From the NCBI GenBank assembly GCA_000961575.1, contig LADP01000010.1, positions 1-64,000 on the forward strand: 64,000 nucleotides of DNA, given 5' to 3'. Positions 1 to 7,876 of the stretch are shown here, piece by piece. The position numbers and the translations under genes were made by a program. Each line of letters opens with the position of its first letter. Positions within the stretch are counted from its first letter, which is position 1. This stretch comes from Peptococcaceae bacterium BRH_c8a (GTDB lineage Bacteria > Bacillota > Desulfotomaculia > Desulfotomaculales > Desulfallaceae). The notes under the pieces were generated by a model. That model saw only the letters and a list, made by a program, of their open reading frames with translations. It did not search any database and was not told the DNA's origin.

Positions 1-361
1 CAAAAGAGAACTTATATTTTTTTAATATCTTAGCGGAAACCTTGTGAAGATTGAGTTCATGATAGATCTGCTGGAGGAAAAGATAACCGCCGTTGAAGAT
101 GTGCTGTTGGTCTTTGGAAATTAATTTGGATGGTGAATACTTAACGATGACTTCACGCGATTGCTCTTTTTCTTTTTTGTTTAGCTCATCTATGTATGCT
201 TTAGCCCATTTAATGGGTTCTTGCCCATTTAGTTTTTCCTGTAATTCAGCAACCGTTCCCAACTTTTCAACAACTCTGGTAGAACGTTTACCGTTTTCGT
301 AAACGGATTGTATGACATAAAGTGAAGTAGCATTTTTAGACTTGGATATACTAAGTCGCAC
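1..361 (-). CDS. IS1634-like transposase, N-terminal part (runs off window edge)
   Basis: The first 120 or so codons of a DDE transposase are readable leftward from a GTG at 361, and the frame is still open at base 1. The protein begins MRLSISKSKNATSLYV and continues through NGKRSTRVVEKLGTV, a lysine/glutamate-rich linker and FNGGYLFLQQIY. From memory of the family this is the N-terminal pattern of IS1634-type (IS4 superfamily) transposases. The catalytic DDE residues lie outside the window, so activity cannot be judged. A GGAGGGG ribosome site lies nine bases upstream of the GTG and a good promoter sits just before it. The right end of the element must lie between about 420 and 570, but I could not define a terminal inverted repeat. 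It reads away from glnA. Confidence 0.75.
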   Translation of the reverse strand, partial: MRLSISKSKNATSLYVIQSVYENGKRSTRVVEKLGTVAELQEKLNGQEPIKWAKAYIDELNKKEKEQSREVIVKYSPSKLISKDQQHIFNGGYLFLQQIYHELNLHKVSAKILKKYKFSF

Positions 362-387
362 GGTAAGAAACCCCTCCAATCCCTTAT

Positions 388-416
388 ATTATAACACATT
401 ACGCAAAATTACGCAA
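388..416 (-). promoter_or_regulatory. Promoter of the IS1634-like transposase
   Basis: On the minus strand TTGCGT (411-416) and TATAAT (388-393) are separated by exactly 17 bases, about 27 bases upstream of the GTG start at 361. This fits a vegetative sigma-A promoter for the transposase. Confidence 0.55.
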
Positions 417-454
417 CATCTATTGGAGAAAATTTGACAGTTTTCCAATAAAAA

Positions 455-474
455 AAGCCCTGTTTTCAAGGCTT
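455..474 (-). terminator. Hairpin with T tract upstream of the transposase
   Basis: AAGCC (455-459) pairs with GGCTT (470-474). On the minus strand the stem is followed by seven Ts. It would stop leftward read-in into the insertion sequence. The stem is short, so confidence is modest. Confidence 0.35.
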
Positions 475-575
475 GCAGAGATTTCTATATTAAAGCAAGT
501 GTCAAAGACCCGAGGATTAAGCGTCCTCTAGGCAATGAAAGTTTGTCCTAAGCCCTATAAATTTGTTAATTTCTA

Positions 576-604
576 TTGATTTTTGTGCGGGGTTAAATTA
601 TAAT
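576..604 (+). promoter_or_regulatory. Promoter of the glnA leader
   Basis: TTGATT (576-581), a 17-base spacer and a consensus TATAAT (599-604) place transcription start near 611. That leaves about 175 bases of untranslated leader before the glnA ATG at 786. Confidence 0.65.
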
Positions 605-623
605 GTACTCACCAATTAAATAT

Positions 624-671
624 TTTAATACAACGGTGTATTAAACTTCAAGCAGAGGCAAAGATGCCCTC
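624..671 (+). promoter_or_regulatory. Tandem hexaloop hairpins, ANTAR-type antiterminator target
   Basis: Two hairpins carry six-base loops. Hairpin 1 has a stem of 7-8 pairs (624-631 with 638-645) and loop AACGGT (632-637). Hairpin 2 has a stem GAGGC/GCC-TC and loop AAAGAT (660-665). Both loops have A at position 1 and G at position 4, the known signature of RNA targets bound by ANTAR-domain regulators. The 3' side of hairpin 2 (666-671) is also the 5' foot of the terminator that follows, so the two structures exclude each other. The inference is that a nitrogen-responsive ANTAR protein, not encoded in this window, stabilises the hairpins and allows read-through into glnA. Confidence 0.75.
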
Positions 672-716
672 GAAACAGGTTGGTTTTCAACTTGTTTCGA
701 GGGCTTTGTGTTTTTT
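666..716 (+). terminator. Leader terminator (attenuator) upstream of glnA
   Basis: A near-perfect stem of 17 pairs joins 666-682 to 688-704 around a five-base loop, followed by a T-rich run to 716. It sits 70 bases before the glnA start codon, inside the transcript from the 576-604 promoter, so it must act as a conditional terminator. Confidence 0.8.
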
Positions 717-785
717 AGGGTGATTAAGGTTGCAATGGGGCCAGGGCAAAACAAATTATGTTTTTTAAATGAAAGGTGGTTTCTC

Positions 786-2108
786 ATGGACAAGAGGAGT
801 GTTATAGCAGAGGCAAGGGAAAAGGGCGTTAAATTTATCCGTTTGCAGTTCACTGATATCGTAGGCGTCATGAAAAACGTAGCCATAACCATTGAACAAC
901 TGGAAAAAGCCCTGGACGGGGAATTAATGTTTGACGGTTCCTCCATTGACGGTTTTGCCAGGATCGAAGAATCCGACATGTACCTGCGCCCGGACCCCGA
1001 CACATTCGTGGTGTTCCCTTGGCGTCCCCGCGAAGGCGGCGTAGCCAGGCTAATGTGCAACATTTACAATCCCGACGGCACCCCCTTTGCCGGCTGCCCC
1101 AGGCTGACTTTAAAACGTGCCCTGGCCAAAGCAGCTGACCTGGGTTACACCATGCAGGTGGGGCCGGAACTGGAATTCTTCCTGTTCAAGCTTGATGACA
1201 ATGGTATGCCCACCCTGCAGACCCATGACAACGCCGGTTACTTCGACCTTTCCCCGGTAGATTTTGGCGAGCAGGCCCGCAGGGAAATCGTGCTTACTCT
1301 GGAGCAAATGGGATTTGAAATCGAGGCTTCGCACCACGAGGTAGCCCCCGGTCAGCACGAAATTGACTTTAAATATTCAGATGCCCTGGATACCGCCGAC
1401 AAGATCATGACCTTCAAGTTCGTAGTTCGGACCATCGCCCAGCGGCACGGTTTACATGCCACATTTATGCCCAAGCCGATTTTCGGTATCAACGGCAGCG
1501 GCATGCACACCAACATGTCACTGTTTAAGGGTGACCAGAACGCCTTCTTTGATCCCGAAGGTGATATGAAAATGAGTAAAGAAGCATTTTATTACATTGG
1601 CGGACTGCTGAAGCATGCCCGGTCATTTGCCGCCATCACCAATCCCATTGTAAACTCTTACAAGCGGCTGGTGCCCGGTTATGAGGCTCCTGTCTACCTG
1701 GCTTGGAGCGGTCGTAACCGCAGTCCGCTAATCCGTATCCCGGCCAAGCGTGGCTCCAGCACCAGGGTTGAATTGCGCAACCCCGACCCGTCTTGCAACC
1801 CATACCTGGCCCTGACTGCCTGCCTAACCGCCGGTCTGGACGGCATCAACAACCAAATCGCACCGCCGCCGGCCTGCGACAGGAACATTTACCACATGAC
1901 CCAGTCCGAACTGGATGAACTGGGCATCGCATCCCTGCCCGCCAGCCTGCAGGAAGCCTACGCGGAAATGGCCAAGGACGAAGTGATCAAGGAAGCCCTG
2001 GGAGCGCACATTTATGAAAAACTGGTGGAAGCCAAAATGAAGGAATGGGACGACTACCGCACCAAGGTGCACCAGTGGGAAGTAGACCACTACCTGTCCA
2101 GGTTCTAA
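786..2108 (+). CDS. glnA: Glutamine synthetase, type I (GSI-alpha)
   Basis: A 440-residue cytosolic glutamine synthetase making glutamine from glutamate, ammonia and ATP. The ATG at 786 ([17 protein letters not shown]) has AAGGTGG upstream; the frame is open further 5' but that part is leader RNA. Landmarks include FDGSSIDGF near residue 65, the metal-binding [11 protein letters not shown] stretch, [12 protein letters not shown] for ATP and glutamate binding, and the C-terminal [19 protein letters not shown] block. Length and the absence of the NLYDLPP-like adenylylation loop indicate the GSI-alpha class, normally controlled by feedback and regulatory proteins rather than adenylylation. Control here appears to be by leader antitermination. 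It is monocistronic, ending at a strong terminator. Confidence 0.97.
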   Translation: MDKRSVIAEAREKGVKFIRLQFTDIVGVMKNVAITIEQLEKALDGELMFDGSSIDGFARIEESDMYLRPDPDTFVVFPWRPREGGVARLMCNIYNPDGTPFAGCPRLTLKRALAKAADLGYTMQVGPELEFFLFKLDDNGMPTLQTHDNAGYFDLSPVDFGEQARREIVLTLEQMGFEIEASHHEVAPGQHEIDFKYSDALDTADKIMTFKFVVRTIAQRHGLHATFMPKPIFGINGSGMHTNMSLFKGDQNAFFDPEGDMKMSKEAFYYIGGLLKHARSFAAITNPIVNSYKRLVPGYEAPVYLAWSGRNRSPLIRIPAKRGSSTRVELRNPDPSCNPYLALTACLTAGLDGINNQIAPPPACDRNIYHMTQSELDELGIASLPASLQEAYAEMAKDEVIKEALGAHIYEKLVEAKMKEWDDYRTKVHQWEVDHYLSRF

Positions 2109-2185
2109 AAAGGATTGCCAACTAATCCGCAACATTGATGTATCCAACGGGACTCTAATTATTAAGGCTTATCATCCTCTATATA

Positions 2186-2228
2186 AGGTTTTCGGGCTTT
2201 TGAAAAAGCCTGAAAACCCTTTTTTTTG
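2186..2228 (+). terminator. Terminator of glnA
   Basis: GGTTTTC-GGGCTTTTG and its near-exact complement form a stem of about 14 pairs, followed by eight Ts, 80 bases after the glnA stop. Confidence 0.85.
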
Positions 2229-2321
2229 TTGGTACAGAATAACAGCATGAACCAATCTCCAGGCCAAGACCCCGGATGGCTTGCTTGGGAAAAATCATTA
2301 ATGGAATGGCTTGGGTAATCA

Positions 2322-2330
2322 TGTTATAAT
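2322..2330 (+). promoter_or_regulatory. Extended -10 promoter of the MFS exporter leader
   Basis: TG, one base, then TATAAT (2325-2330) form an extended -10 element. No clear -35 is seen. Start near 2337 would give a leader of about 315 bases before the MFS start codon at 2654. A small CCCTG/CAGGG hairpin (2441-2454) lies inside that leader. Confidence 0.4.
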
Positions 2331-2505
2331 CAATGTATTCTTACGGCTAAGAGTTACTGCGTTAAGTCAATTCAAGGAGATTAACAATGCATTCAATGTT
2401 CTTATAATTATTTACTTTTTCATACAACTGTTTAACTGCACCCTGGCGTCAGGGTTTATTTGTTATGCGGTTTGGTGAAGGTAGAGTATTTATAAGGGCA
2501 TTTTT

Positions 2506-2553
2506 ATGAACCGTGGTTTATGTTGCCTCATAAAATACGCATGTCTACTTTGA
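2506..2553 (+). CDS. Putative 15-residue leader peptide upstream of MFS exporter
   Basis: A tiny ORF reads MNRGLCCLIKYACLL, with AAGGG (2494-2498) seven bases before its ATG. It overlaps by ATGA the stop of another 14-codon ORF (2465-2509, MRFGEGRVFIRAFL). Its distal codons contain TACGC (2536-2540), complementary to GCGTA (2563-2567) that forms the 5' foot of the downstream terminator. This is the geometry expected of ribosome-controlled attenuation of drug-resistance genes. Whether the peptide is made is untested; neither ORF resembles a leader I can name. Confidence 0.4.
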   Translation: MNRGLCCLIKYACLL

Positions 2554-2562
2554 TACCATTTT

Positions 2563-2607
2563 GCGTAAACAACTACCCCAGATGTGGGTGTGGTCTACGC
2601 TTTTTTT
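2563..2607 (+). terminator. Attenuator terminator in the MFS leader
   Basis: GCGTA (2563-2567) pairs with TACGC (2596-2600) outside an imperfect ACCC/GGGT inner stem, directly followed by seven Ts (2601-2607). It lies 46 bases upstream of the MFS start, within the leader, so read-through must be conditional. Confidence 0.55.
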
Positions 2608-2653
2608 ATTGCTAATGATTGCTTATCTATATGAATGGAGAATAAGTACAGAC

Positions 2654-3862
2654 ATGAATAATTGGAAAAGGAATACCATACTCTTTTTGGCAAGTCAGAC
2701 CCTGTCACTTTTTGGCACCTCACTGGTGCAGTACGCAATTTTATGGCATATCACGTTGACCACCCAGTCGGGTGTAATGATGACCATATTCATTATCTGC
2801 GGATTTTTGCCCACCTTTTTCCTGTCTCCCTTTGCGGGGGTGTGGGCCGACCGTTATAACCGCAAACTGCTAATTATGTTCTCCGATTCCATGATCGCCC
2901 TGTCAACACTTTTTTTAGCGATTATGTTTCTTATGGGATACGATGCGTTGTGGCTGCTCTTTATGATGGCTGCCATTCGCGCTGTCGGCGCGGGAATACA
3001 AATGCCGGCGGTGGGAGCTTTTCTGCCACAAATTGTGCCGCAGGATAAGCTGACTAAAGTAAACGCCACAAACGGGAGCATCCAGGCAATGGTGATGCTG
3101 ATATCGCCCATGGTTAGCGGCGCACTACTTACCATGACCACCATTGAAACGATATTTTTTATCGATGTTGTCACCGCGGCTGTTGCGGTTTTGGTACTGC
3201 TGGTGTTTCTGCATGTGCCTGTGCACGCCAAAGCCATGGAAAAGCTAACGATCAGCTATTTTAGCGATATGCGCGAAGGCATTCTTTATATCAAGAATAA
3301 TGCCTACATTAGGCAATTCTTTTTATTCTGCGCGTTTTTCTTTTTTTTCGTTGCTCCGGCGGCCTTTCTGACGCCGCTTCAAGTGGCACGCAGTTTTGGC
3401 GGCGATGTCTGGCGATTGACAGCAATTGAAATCACCTTTTCCATTGGTATGATGGTGGGGGGGATGATTATGGCTGCCTGGGGCGGCTTTAAAAACAGAG
3501 TGCACACCATGACGCTGTCAACCCTTATTACCGGAACTTGCACCGCTGCTCTGGGTTTGGTGCCTGTTTTTTGGATCTATTTGCTTTTCATGGGTCTGAT
3601 CGGCATTGCCATGCCTTTCTTCAACACCCCCTCCACAGTTTTAATCCAAGAGAAGGTGGATGAGAATTATCTGGGCCGGGTATTTGGTGTTTTCGGGATG
3701 ATCGCAAGTGCCATGATGCCCCTGGGTATGCTGGTGTTCGGGCCGGTTTCAGACGTCATGCCAATAGAATGGCTGCTTATAGGAACCGGGCTGCTGCTTT
3801 TTATCCAGGGCTTCTTCCTGCTAGGCAGCAAAGTATTAATCGAAGCCGGAAAACCAATTTAA
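2654..3862 (+). CDS. MFS exporter of the macrolide-efflux type
   Basis: A 402-residue, roughly twelve-helix major facilitator protein resembling the Mef/MdrP-type drug:H+ antiporters. The ATG at 2654 (MNNWKRNTILFLASQTLS) is preferred. The frame extends upstream to a TTG, but that stretch is the attenuator hairpin. The loop after helix 2 has the MFS motif FAGVWADRYNRK (about residue 75), and a GRVFG stretch lies before the last helices. It is monocistronic, between its leader and a bidirectional terminator. Substrate cannot be read from sequence. The attenuator-like leader favours induction by a ribosome-targeting compound (inference). Confidence 0.85.
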   Translation: MNNWKRNTILFLASQTLSLFGTSLVQYAILWHITLTTQSGVMMTIFIICGFLPTFFLSPFAGVWADRYNRKLLIMFSDSMIALSTLFLAIMFLMGYDALWLLFMMAAIRAVGAGIQMPAVGAFLPQIVPQDKLTKVNATNGSIQAMVMLISPMVSGALLTMTTIETIFFIDVVTAAVAVLVLLVFLHVPVHAKAMEKLTISYFSDMREGILYIKNNAYIRQFFLFCAFFFFFVAPAAFLTPLQVARSFGGDVWRLTAIEITFSIGMMVGGMIMAAWGGFKNRVHTMTLSTLITGTCTAALGLVPVFWIYLLFMGLIGIAMPFFNTPSTVLIQEKVDENYLGRVFGVFGMIASAMMPLGMLVFGPVSDVMPIEWLLIGTGLLLFIQGFFLLGSKVLIEAGKPI

Positions 3863-3865
3863 ACT

Positions 3866-3903
3866 TGGTGCCAGGTGTTGCAAGTTGAATTTGTTGCAAG
3901 TTG
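3866..3903 (+). repeat. 38-bp dispersed repeat, copy 1
   Basis: This intergenic segment matches 7801-7838 at 37 of 38 positions. Internally it holds two GTTGCAAGTTG units 17 bases apart. Copy 1 lies just after the MFS stop codon; copy 2 lies inside hydF. Confidence 0.85.
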
Positions 3904-3915
3904 AAAAAAAGCTCA

Positions 3916-3963
3916 TCGGGGTCGAACTTACCAATTTTTAGTATTGGAGTCCGGCCCCGTTTG
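3916..3963. terminator. Bidirectional terminator between MFS exporter and hydG
   Basis: CGGGG...CCCCG outer and CCAAT/ATTGG inner stems lie between two converging genes. On the minus strand the stem is followed by a run of seven Ts (3905-3911), and on the plus strand by TTTGTTG. Confidence 0.6.
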
Positions 3964-3967
3964 TTGC

Positions 3968-5389
3968 CTAGAAATAAAAGTCCCGCTGCCCTTCTTCAAT
4001 TAGCTTCAATCGTTCTTCGGTCAGCCGGCGCACCTTGGGGTTGTTGATTGCCTGCAGGTGCTCCTCGATGGCCTTTGCGCCGACTTCCCTAGTGGCGGGC
4101 GATGCGTAATCCTCCAGGAATTCTTTAAATGTCAGGATGGCGTTGGGCTGGCAAACGTTTTGGATTTGGCCGCTTTTGGCCAGGGGCATGAACCGGTCGC
4201 CGGTGCGGCCGCTGCGGTAGCAGGCCGTGCAGAAACTGGGTATGTATCCGCCCAGGCAAACGCTGCGCAGCACCTCGTCGGGGCTGCGGTGATCTTCTAC
4301 CTGGAACTGCCGGGTATCACTGCCGGAACAATCGCAGCATTGAGCCTTTTCTTGCTCCTGCTTGTAGCCACCCACGCCGGTACAGGAACCCGCGCTGATT
4401 TGTGATACTCCTACGGAAATCAATTCATCCCTCAGTTCGGCCGGTTCCCGGGTGGACAGGATGATGCCGGTGTAGGGTACGGCCAATCGTAGTACAGCAA
4501 TAATCTTCTTAAAGGTGGCATCGTCCACCAGGTGGGGGAAGTTGTCGTAGTTGACGCCCTGGGCGGGCCTGAGCCGGGGCACTGAGATGGTGTGCGGTCC
4601 CACGCCGAACCTTTTCTCCAGGTGCAGGGCGTGCTGCAGCAGGCCGAGTACCTCAAACTTGTAGTTGTACAAGCCAAACAGCACCCCGGCGCCCACGTCG
4701 TCGATGCCGCCGGTCATGGCCCGGTCCATGGCGGTGGCATGGTAGTCGTAATCCTGTTTGGGGCCCGACGGGTGCATGGTGGCATAAGTTGCCCGGTGAT
4801 AGCTTTCCTGAAACAGGATGTAGGTGCCGATGCCGGCTTCCTTGAGCAGACGGTAGTTTTCCACCGTGGTGGCGGCGATATTAACGTTGATGCGCCTGAT
4901 GCTGCCGTTGGCTTCCTTGACTTCGTAGATGGTGCGGATAGCTGCCAGGATGTAATCAATGGGGCAGTTTATTGGATCTTCTCCGGCTTCCAGGGCCAGG
5001 CGTTTGTGTCCCCAAGACTCCAGGATTTTTACTTCCTCCCGCAGCTCTTCCACGCTCAGGCGGCGGCGGGGCATGGCTCCGTTGGCGCAGCGGTAACCGC
5101 AGTAAACACAGTTGTTCACGCAGTGGTTGCTAACGTACAGCGGGGCAAAAAGCACCAACCGCCTGCCGTAGATATTTTCCTTAATCTTTTTGGCTTCCCG
5201 GTACATCTCTTCCAGCAGTTCACTGTCCTCCAGGTGCAGCAGCACGGCGCACTCGTAAGGTGACAAGCCTCCGGCCAGGCGTGATTTTTCGATAATCTGC
5301 CGGGCCTGGTCGCGGTCGGCCAAGCTAGCTTCTTCTAACCAGTCAGCAATTTGTTCTTCGTCAATAAAATCGGCCCGCTCTTTTGGCAT
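3968..5389 (-). CDS. hydG: [FeFe]-hydrogenase H-cluster maturase HydG
   Basis: A 473-residue radical-SAM tyrosine lyase that cleaves tyrosine to give the CO and CN ligands of the hydrogenase H-cluster. The radical-SAM triad is CVNNCVYC (CX3CX2C) near residue 95. The auxiliary-cluster ligands specific to HydG appear near the C terminus as CTAC followed 22 residues later by a third cysteine (QNVCQ). An in-frame ATG lies 15 bases further out, but GGGGG sits correctly for the ATG at 5389 (MPKERADFIDEEQ), and that start matches the family. It is the last gene of the TM1266-hydF-hydE-hydG operon, ending at a bidirectional terminator. Confidence 0.95.
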   Translation of the reverse strand: MPKERADFIDEEQIADWLEEASLADRDQARQIIEKSRLAGGLSPYECAVLLHLEDSELLEEMYREAKKIKENIYGRRLVLFAPLYVSNHCVNNCVYCGYRCANGAMPRRRLSVEELREEVKILESWGHKRLALEAGEDPINCPIDYILAAIRTIYEVKEANGSIRRINVNIAATTVENYRLLKEAGIGTYILFQESYHRATYATMHPSGPKQDYDYHATAMDRAMTGGIDDVGAGVLFGLYNYKFEVLGLLQHALHLEKRFGVGPHTISVPRLRPAQGVNYDNFPHLVDDATFKKIIAVLRLAVPYTGIILSTREPAELRDELISVGVSQISAGSCTGVGGYKQEQEKAQCCDCSGSDTRQFQVEDHRSPDEVLRSVCLGGYIPSFCTACYRSGRTGDRFMPLAKSGQIQNVCQPNAILTFKEFLEDYASPATREVGAKAIEEHLQAINNPKVRRLTEERLKLIEEGQRDFYF

Positions 5390-5423
5390 CTTATAACCCC
5401 CCATTTTAGAATTTATAATTTAG

Positions 5424-5537
5424 GGTCAGGAGTCAGAATACAAAGACGATAAACCATCTCTTATGCTGACTACAAACTTCTGATACTGTTGTTCTACGCT
5501 TTTTCATTCTGAATACTGAGTACAGACCCCTGTCTAC
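5424..5537. repeat. Copies of a TCAGGAGTCAGAAT-type dispersed repeat
   Basis: GTCAGGAGTCAGAATAC (5424-5440) and a second degenerate copy (5509-5537, inverted sense) lie between and across the hydE 3' end and hydG. A related stretch, CTGAATCCTGACTCCTGAC, occurs at 43202-43220 in another intergenic gap. The last dozen HydE residues are read from the second copy. Confidence 0.5.
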
Positions 5538-6573
5538 TTCCAAAGGCATGGCCGTAATCTATGGCCAGGGGTCTGGCCAGGCTGGCCAGTAAATCTTCAA
5601 TGTCCCTTTTTGCTTTTACCGGGTGATCCTTGATATCGGCTTTCTGAGGGTAAATCATATACTTATCCCGCACCCCGGCGGGGGTCAGGTTGGGCATAAT
5701 CACATTGGCACCGCAGTCCAGGGCCAATTTATGACCTTCGGGGGTCAGGGTACCCAATGATGTGGTGGCCGGCAGGTGGGCTCGGGGCAGGCACATCCTG
5801 GCTACGGCCAGCGTCACCAGCGTGGTTTCCAGCTTGCCCGGCGCAGCGCTTCGCAGGGGGGTGTCCTGGTGGGGCAGGAAGGGCCCGATGCCCGCCATTT
5901 CCACGTCCAGTTCGCGCATCAGGGCTATGTCCCGGGCCAGGGTGGCCGTGGTTTGGCCAGGCAGGCCCACCATATTGCCGCTGCCGGTTTGGTAGCCCAG
6001 TTCCTTCAGCCAGAGCAGGCATTGCAACCGTTTTTGCAGGCTGCCGTCGGGTTTTAGGTACTCGAATAATACCGGGTCGCTGGTTTCTTGCTTTAACAGG
6101 TAGCGGTCGGCGCCGGCCTTCCGCCAGGTGCTGTATGTTTCCCGGTTGTGCTCCCCCAAAGACAGAGTAACGGCCAAGTCGTGCCGGGCTTTAATTTGCT
6201 CCACCAGTCGGGCTATGTCCGCGGCGCTGTAATACGGGTCTTCGCCTGACTGCAGCACTACGGTGCGGTAACCCAGGCTGGCGGCCCGGCCTGCGGCGTC
6301 CAAAATATCTGCCATGACCAGACGGTAGCGGGGCAGGGTCTTGTTATCCCGCCGCAAACCACAGTAGAGGCAGTTCTTGCGGCAGTAGTTGGAAAACTCA
6401 ATAATGGCCCGCAGGTGCACAGCGTTCCCGACGCCGGAGCGGCGCACCCGGTTGGCGGCGGCAAATAGAACCCGGATCTGCTCTCCCCGGGCGCCCAGCA
6501 TGGTTTCTAACTCAGGCTGCCCCGGGCGTTCTCCGGCCAGGATTTTATTCAGGTTGGCGGTAAAGGAGTGCAT
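5494..6573 (-). CDS. hydE: [FeFe]-hydrogenase maturase HydE
   Basis: A 359-residue radical-SAM enzyme needed, with HydG and HydF, to build the 2Fe subcluster (dithiomethylamine bridge). CRKNCLYCG near residue 64 is the CX3CX2C site. GNMVGLPGQT and the GIGPFLPHQDTPL block are typical of HydE. Length is close to the family norm. The last 12-15 residues after YGHAFG read through a dispersed intergenic repeat and are probably a recent extension. HydE follows hydF after one base, so the two are translationally coupled. Downstream hydG is 104 bases away. Confidence 0.95.
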   Translation of the reverse strand: MHSFTANLNKILAGERPGQPELETMLGARGEQIRVLFAAANRVRRSGVGNAVHLRAIIEFSNYCRKNCLYCGLRRDNKTLPRYRLVMADILDAAGRAASLGYRTVVLQSGEDPYYSAADIARLVEQIKARHDLAVTLSLGEHNRETYSTWRKAGADRYLLKQETSDPVLFEYLKPDGSLQKRLQCLLWLKELGYQTGSGNMVGLPGQTTATLARDIALMRELDVEMAGIGPFLPHQDTPLRSAAPGKLETTLVTLAVARMCLPRAHLPATTSLGTLTPEGHKLALDCGANVIMPNLTPAGVRDKYMIYPQKADIKDHPVKAKRDIEDLLASLARPLAIDYGHAFGSRQGSVLSIQNEKA

Positions 6574-6574
6574 T

Positions 6575-7855
6575 TTAATCCATTCCTTTTTCGTCCAGCA
6601 TGGCCAGCACCTCGGGGAAGGGACCCAGGGTGCGCCTAAGGATGCCGTGCATATACGCGATCAAGACCCCGTAGTTGACAATGGGCACGCCGGCGGCCCG
6701 GGCGGTCATCATTCGGCTGAGCATTTCCCGGCGGTTAATCATGCAGGCACCGCAGTGGACAATTAACTTGTATTTGGCCAGATCCGGCGGCAGCTCGATG
6801 CCGCTGGACCAGTGGAAATCCAACTCCCCGCCCACGTTTTGGCGCAGCCAGCGAGGAATTTTTACGGTGCCGATGTCGTCCGCCACCCGGTGGTGGGTGC
6901 AGGCCTCGGCAATCAGCACCGGGTCGCCGGGCCGCAAGTCATCCACCGCCAGGGCTCCGGCCACCAAGGTGGTCAGGTCGCCCTTGTAACGGGCGAACAG
7001 AATAGAGAATGAAGTCATCGGTACGCCAGGCGGGGTGTCGGCGTCCACCCTGGCAAAAACCTGGGAGTCGGTAATCACCAGGGCAGGCGGCTGTGGCAGC
7101 CTTTGCAAGGCTGTTTGCAGTTCTGTTTCCTTGACCACCATAATCAGGCAGTCATGCTCCAAAAGATCCCGGATGGTCTGCACCTGGGGCAGGATTAGCC
7201 TTCCCTTGGGGGCCGCCAGATCGATGGGCACAACCAGGAGCGCCAGTTCCCCCGGAGGCAGCAGGTCGCCGGCGATGGCGGGTGCCGTCCAGTCTTTGGG
7301 GGCCAGTTTGCTCAAGGCCTGTTTCAACTCGCCGATGCCTTGGCCGGTAAGACCGCTCACCGCCACCCGGGGCACGTCCGGCAGCCCAAACGAAAAGGTA
7401 TCCGGTTCAGGCAGTAAGTCGGACTTATTAATCACCGCCAGCAGGGGCACCTGCTTTTGCACGGCGGTGTCCATGACCTGTTGCTCCACTTCCCCGAAAC
7501 CCTGCAGCGGGTCCACCACCAGCAACACCAAGTCAGTTTTTTCCAGCACGGCCAGGCTCTTGGCCACCCGTTTCCGCCCCAGTTCCCCGGTGTCATCAAG
7601 CCCCGCGGTATCAATGAGCACCACCGGGCCGATGGGCAGAATCTCCATGGATTTGTACACCGGGTCGGCGGTGGTGCCGGCCACGGGGGAGACAATGGCC
7701 AGATTCTGACCGGTAAGAGCGTTAATCAAGCTCGATTTACCGGCATTGCGCCGGCCCAAAAAAGCAATGTGCAGCCTGCCACCCCGGGGCGTATCGTGCA
7801 TGGTGCCAGGTGTTGCAAGTTGGATTTGTTGCAAGTTGCAGTAAATATTTTCCAT
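6575..7855 (-). CDS. hydF: [FeFe]-hydrogenase maturation GTPase HydF
   Basis: A 426-residue scaffold GTPase that receives the precursor made by HydE and HydG and delivers it to apo-hydrogenase. The GTPase domain has GRRNAGKSSL (P-loop, near residue 35), a DTAG switch and NKSD. The C-terminal [4Fe-4S] site shows CTHH and then HCGAC about 50 residues later. The ATG at 7855 has AGGAG at ideal spacing. Codons 6-18, however, come from a 38-bp dispersed repeat, and the conserved region begins only at HDTPRGGRLHIAF. An internal ATG at 7801 could be the ancestral start. The gene follows the TM1266-like regulator by 21 bases. Confidence 0.95.
   Translation of the reverse strand: MENIYCNLQQIQLATPGTMHDTPRGGRLHIAFLGRRNAGKSSLINALTGQNLAIVSPVAGTTADPVYKSMEILPIGPVVLIDTAGLDDTGELGRKRVAKSLAVLEKTDLVLLVVDPLQGFGEVEQQVMDTAVQKQVPLLAVINKSDLLPEPDTFSFGLPDVPRVAVSGLTGQGIGELKQALSKLAPKDWTAPAIAGDLLPPGELALLVVPIDLAAPKGRLILPQVQTIRDLLEHDCLIMVVKETELQTALQRLPQPPALVITDSQVFARVDADTPPGVPMTSFSILFARYKGDLTTLVAGALAVDDLRPGDPVLIAEACTHHRVADDIGTVKIPRWLRQNVGGELDFHWSSGIELPPDLAKYKLIVHCGACMINRREMLSRMMTARAAGVPIVNYGVLIAYMHGILRRTLGPFPEVLAMLDEKGMD
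7801..7838 (-). repeat. 38-bp dispersed repeat, copy 2, in frame inside hydF
   Basis: It matches 3866-3903 with one mismatch. Read on the minus strand it contributes residues NLQQIQLATPGT near the HydF N terminus without a stop codon or frame change. Confidence 0.85.
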
Positions 7856-7876
7856 ATTAACACTCCTGTTCTAATC

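Noticed and set aside
93-302. Plus-strand 69-codon open frame at the left edge
   Set aside because: It is antisense to the transposase reading frame, has no ribosome site and a serine/phenylalanine-rich composition typical of shadow frames.
2561-2653. Upstream extension of the MFS exporter from a TTG at 2561
   Set aside because: The stretch overlaps the leader terminator hairpin, and the extension does not resemble MFS N termini; ATG 2654 fits the family.
4592-5263. Long open frame (223 codons) opposite hydG
   Set aside because: It is entirely antisense to a strongly supported radical-SAM gene; GC-rich codon bias of hydG keeps the opposite frame open.
7035-7709. Long open frame (224 codons) opposite hydF
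   Set aside because: Antisense to the HydF GTPase domain, low-complexity Ser/Thr-rich translation, no ribosome site.
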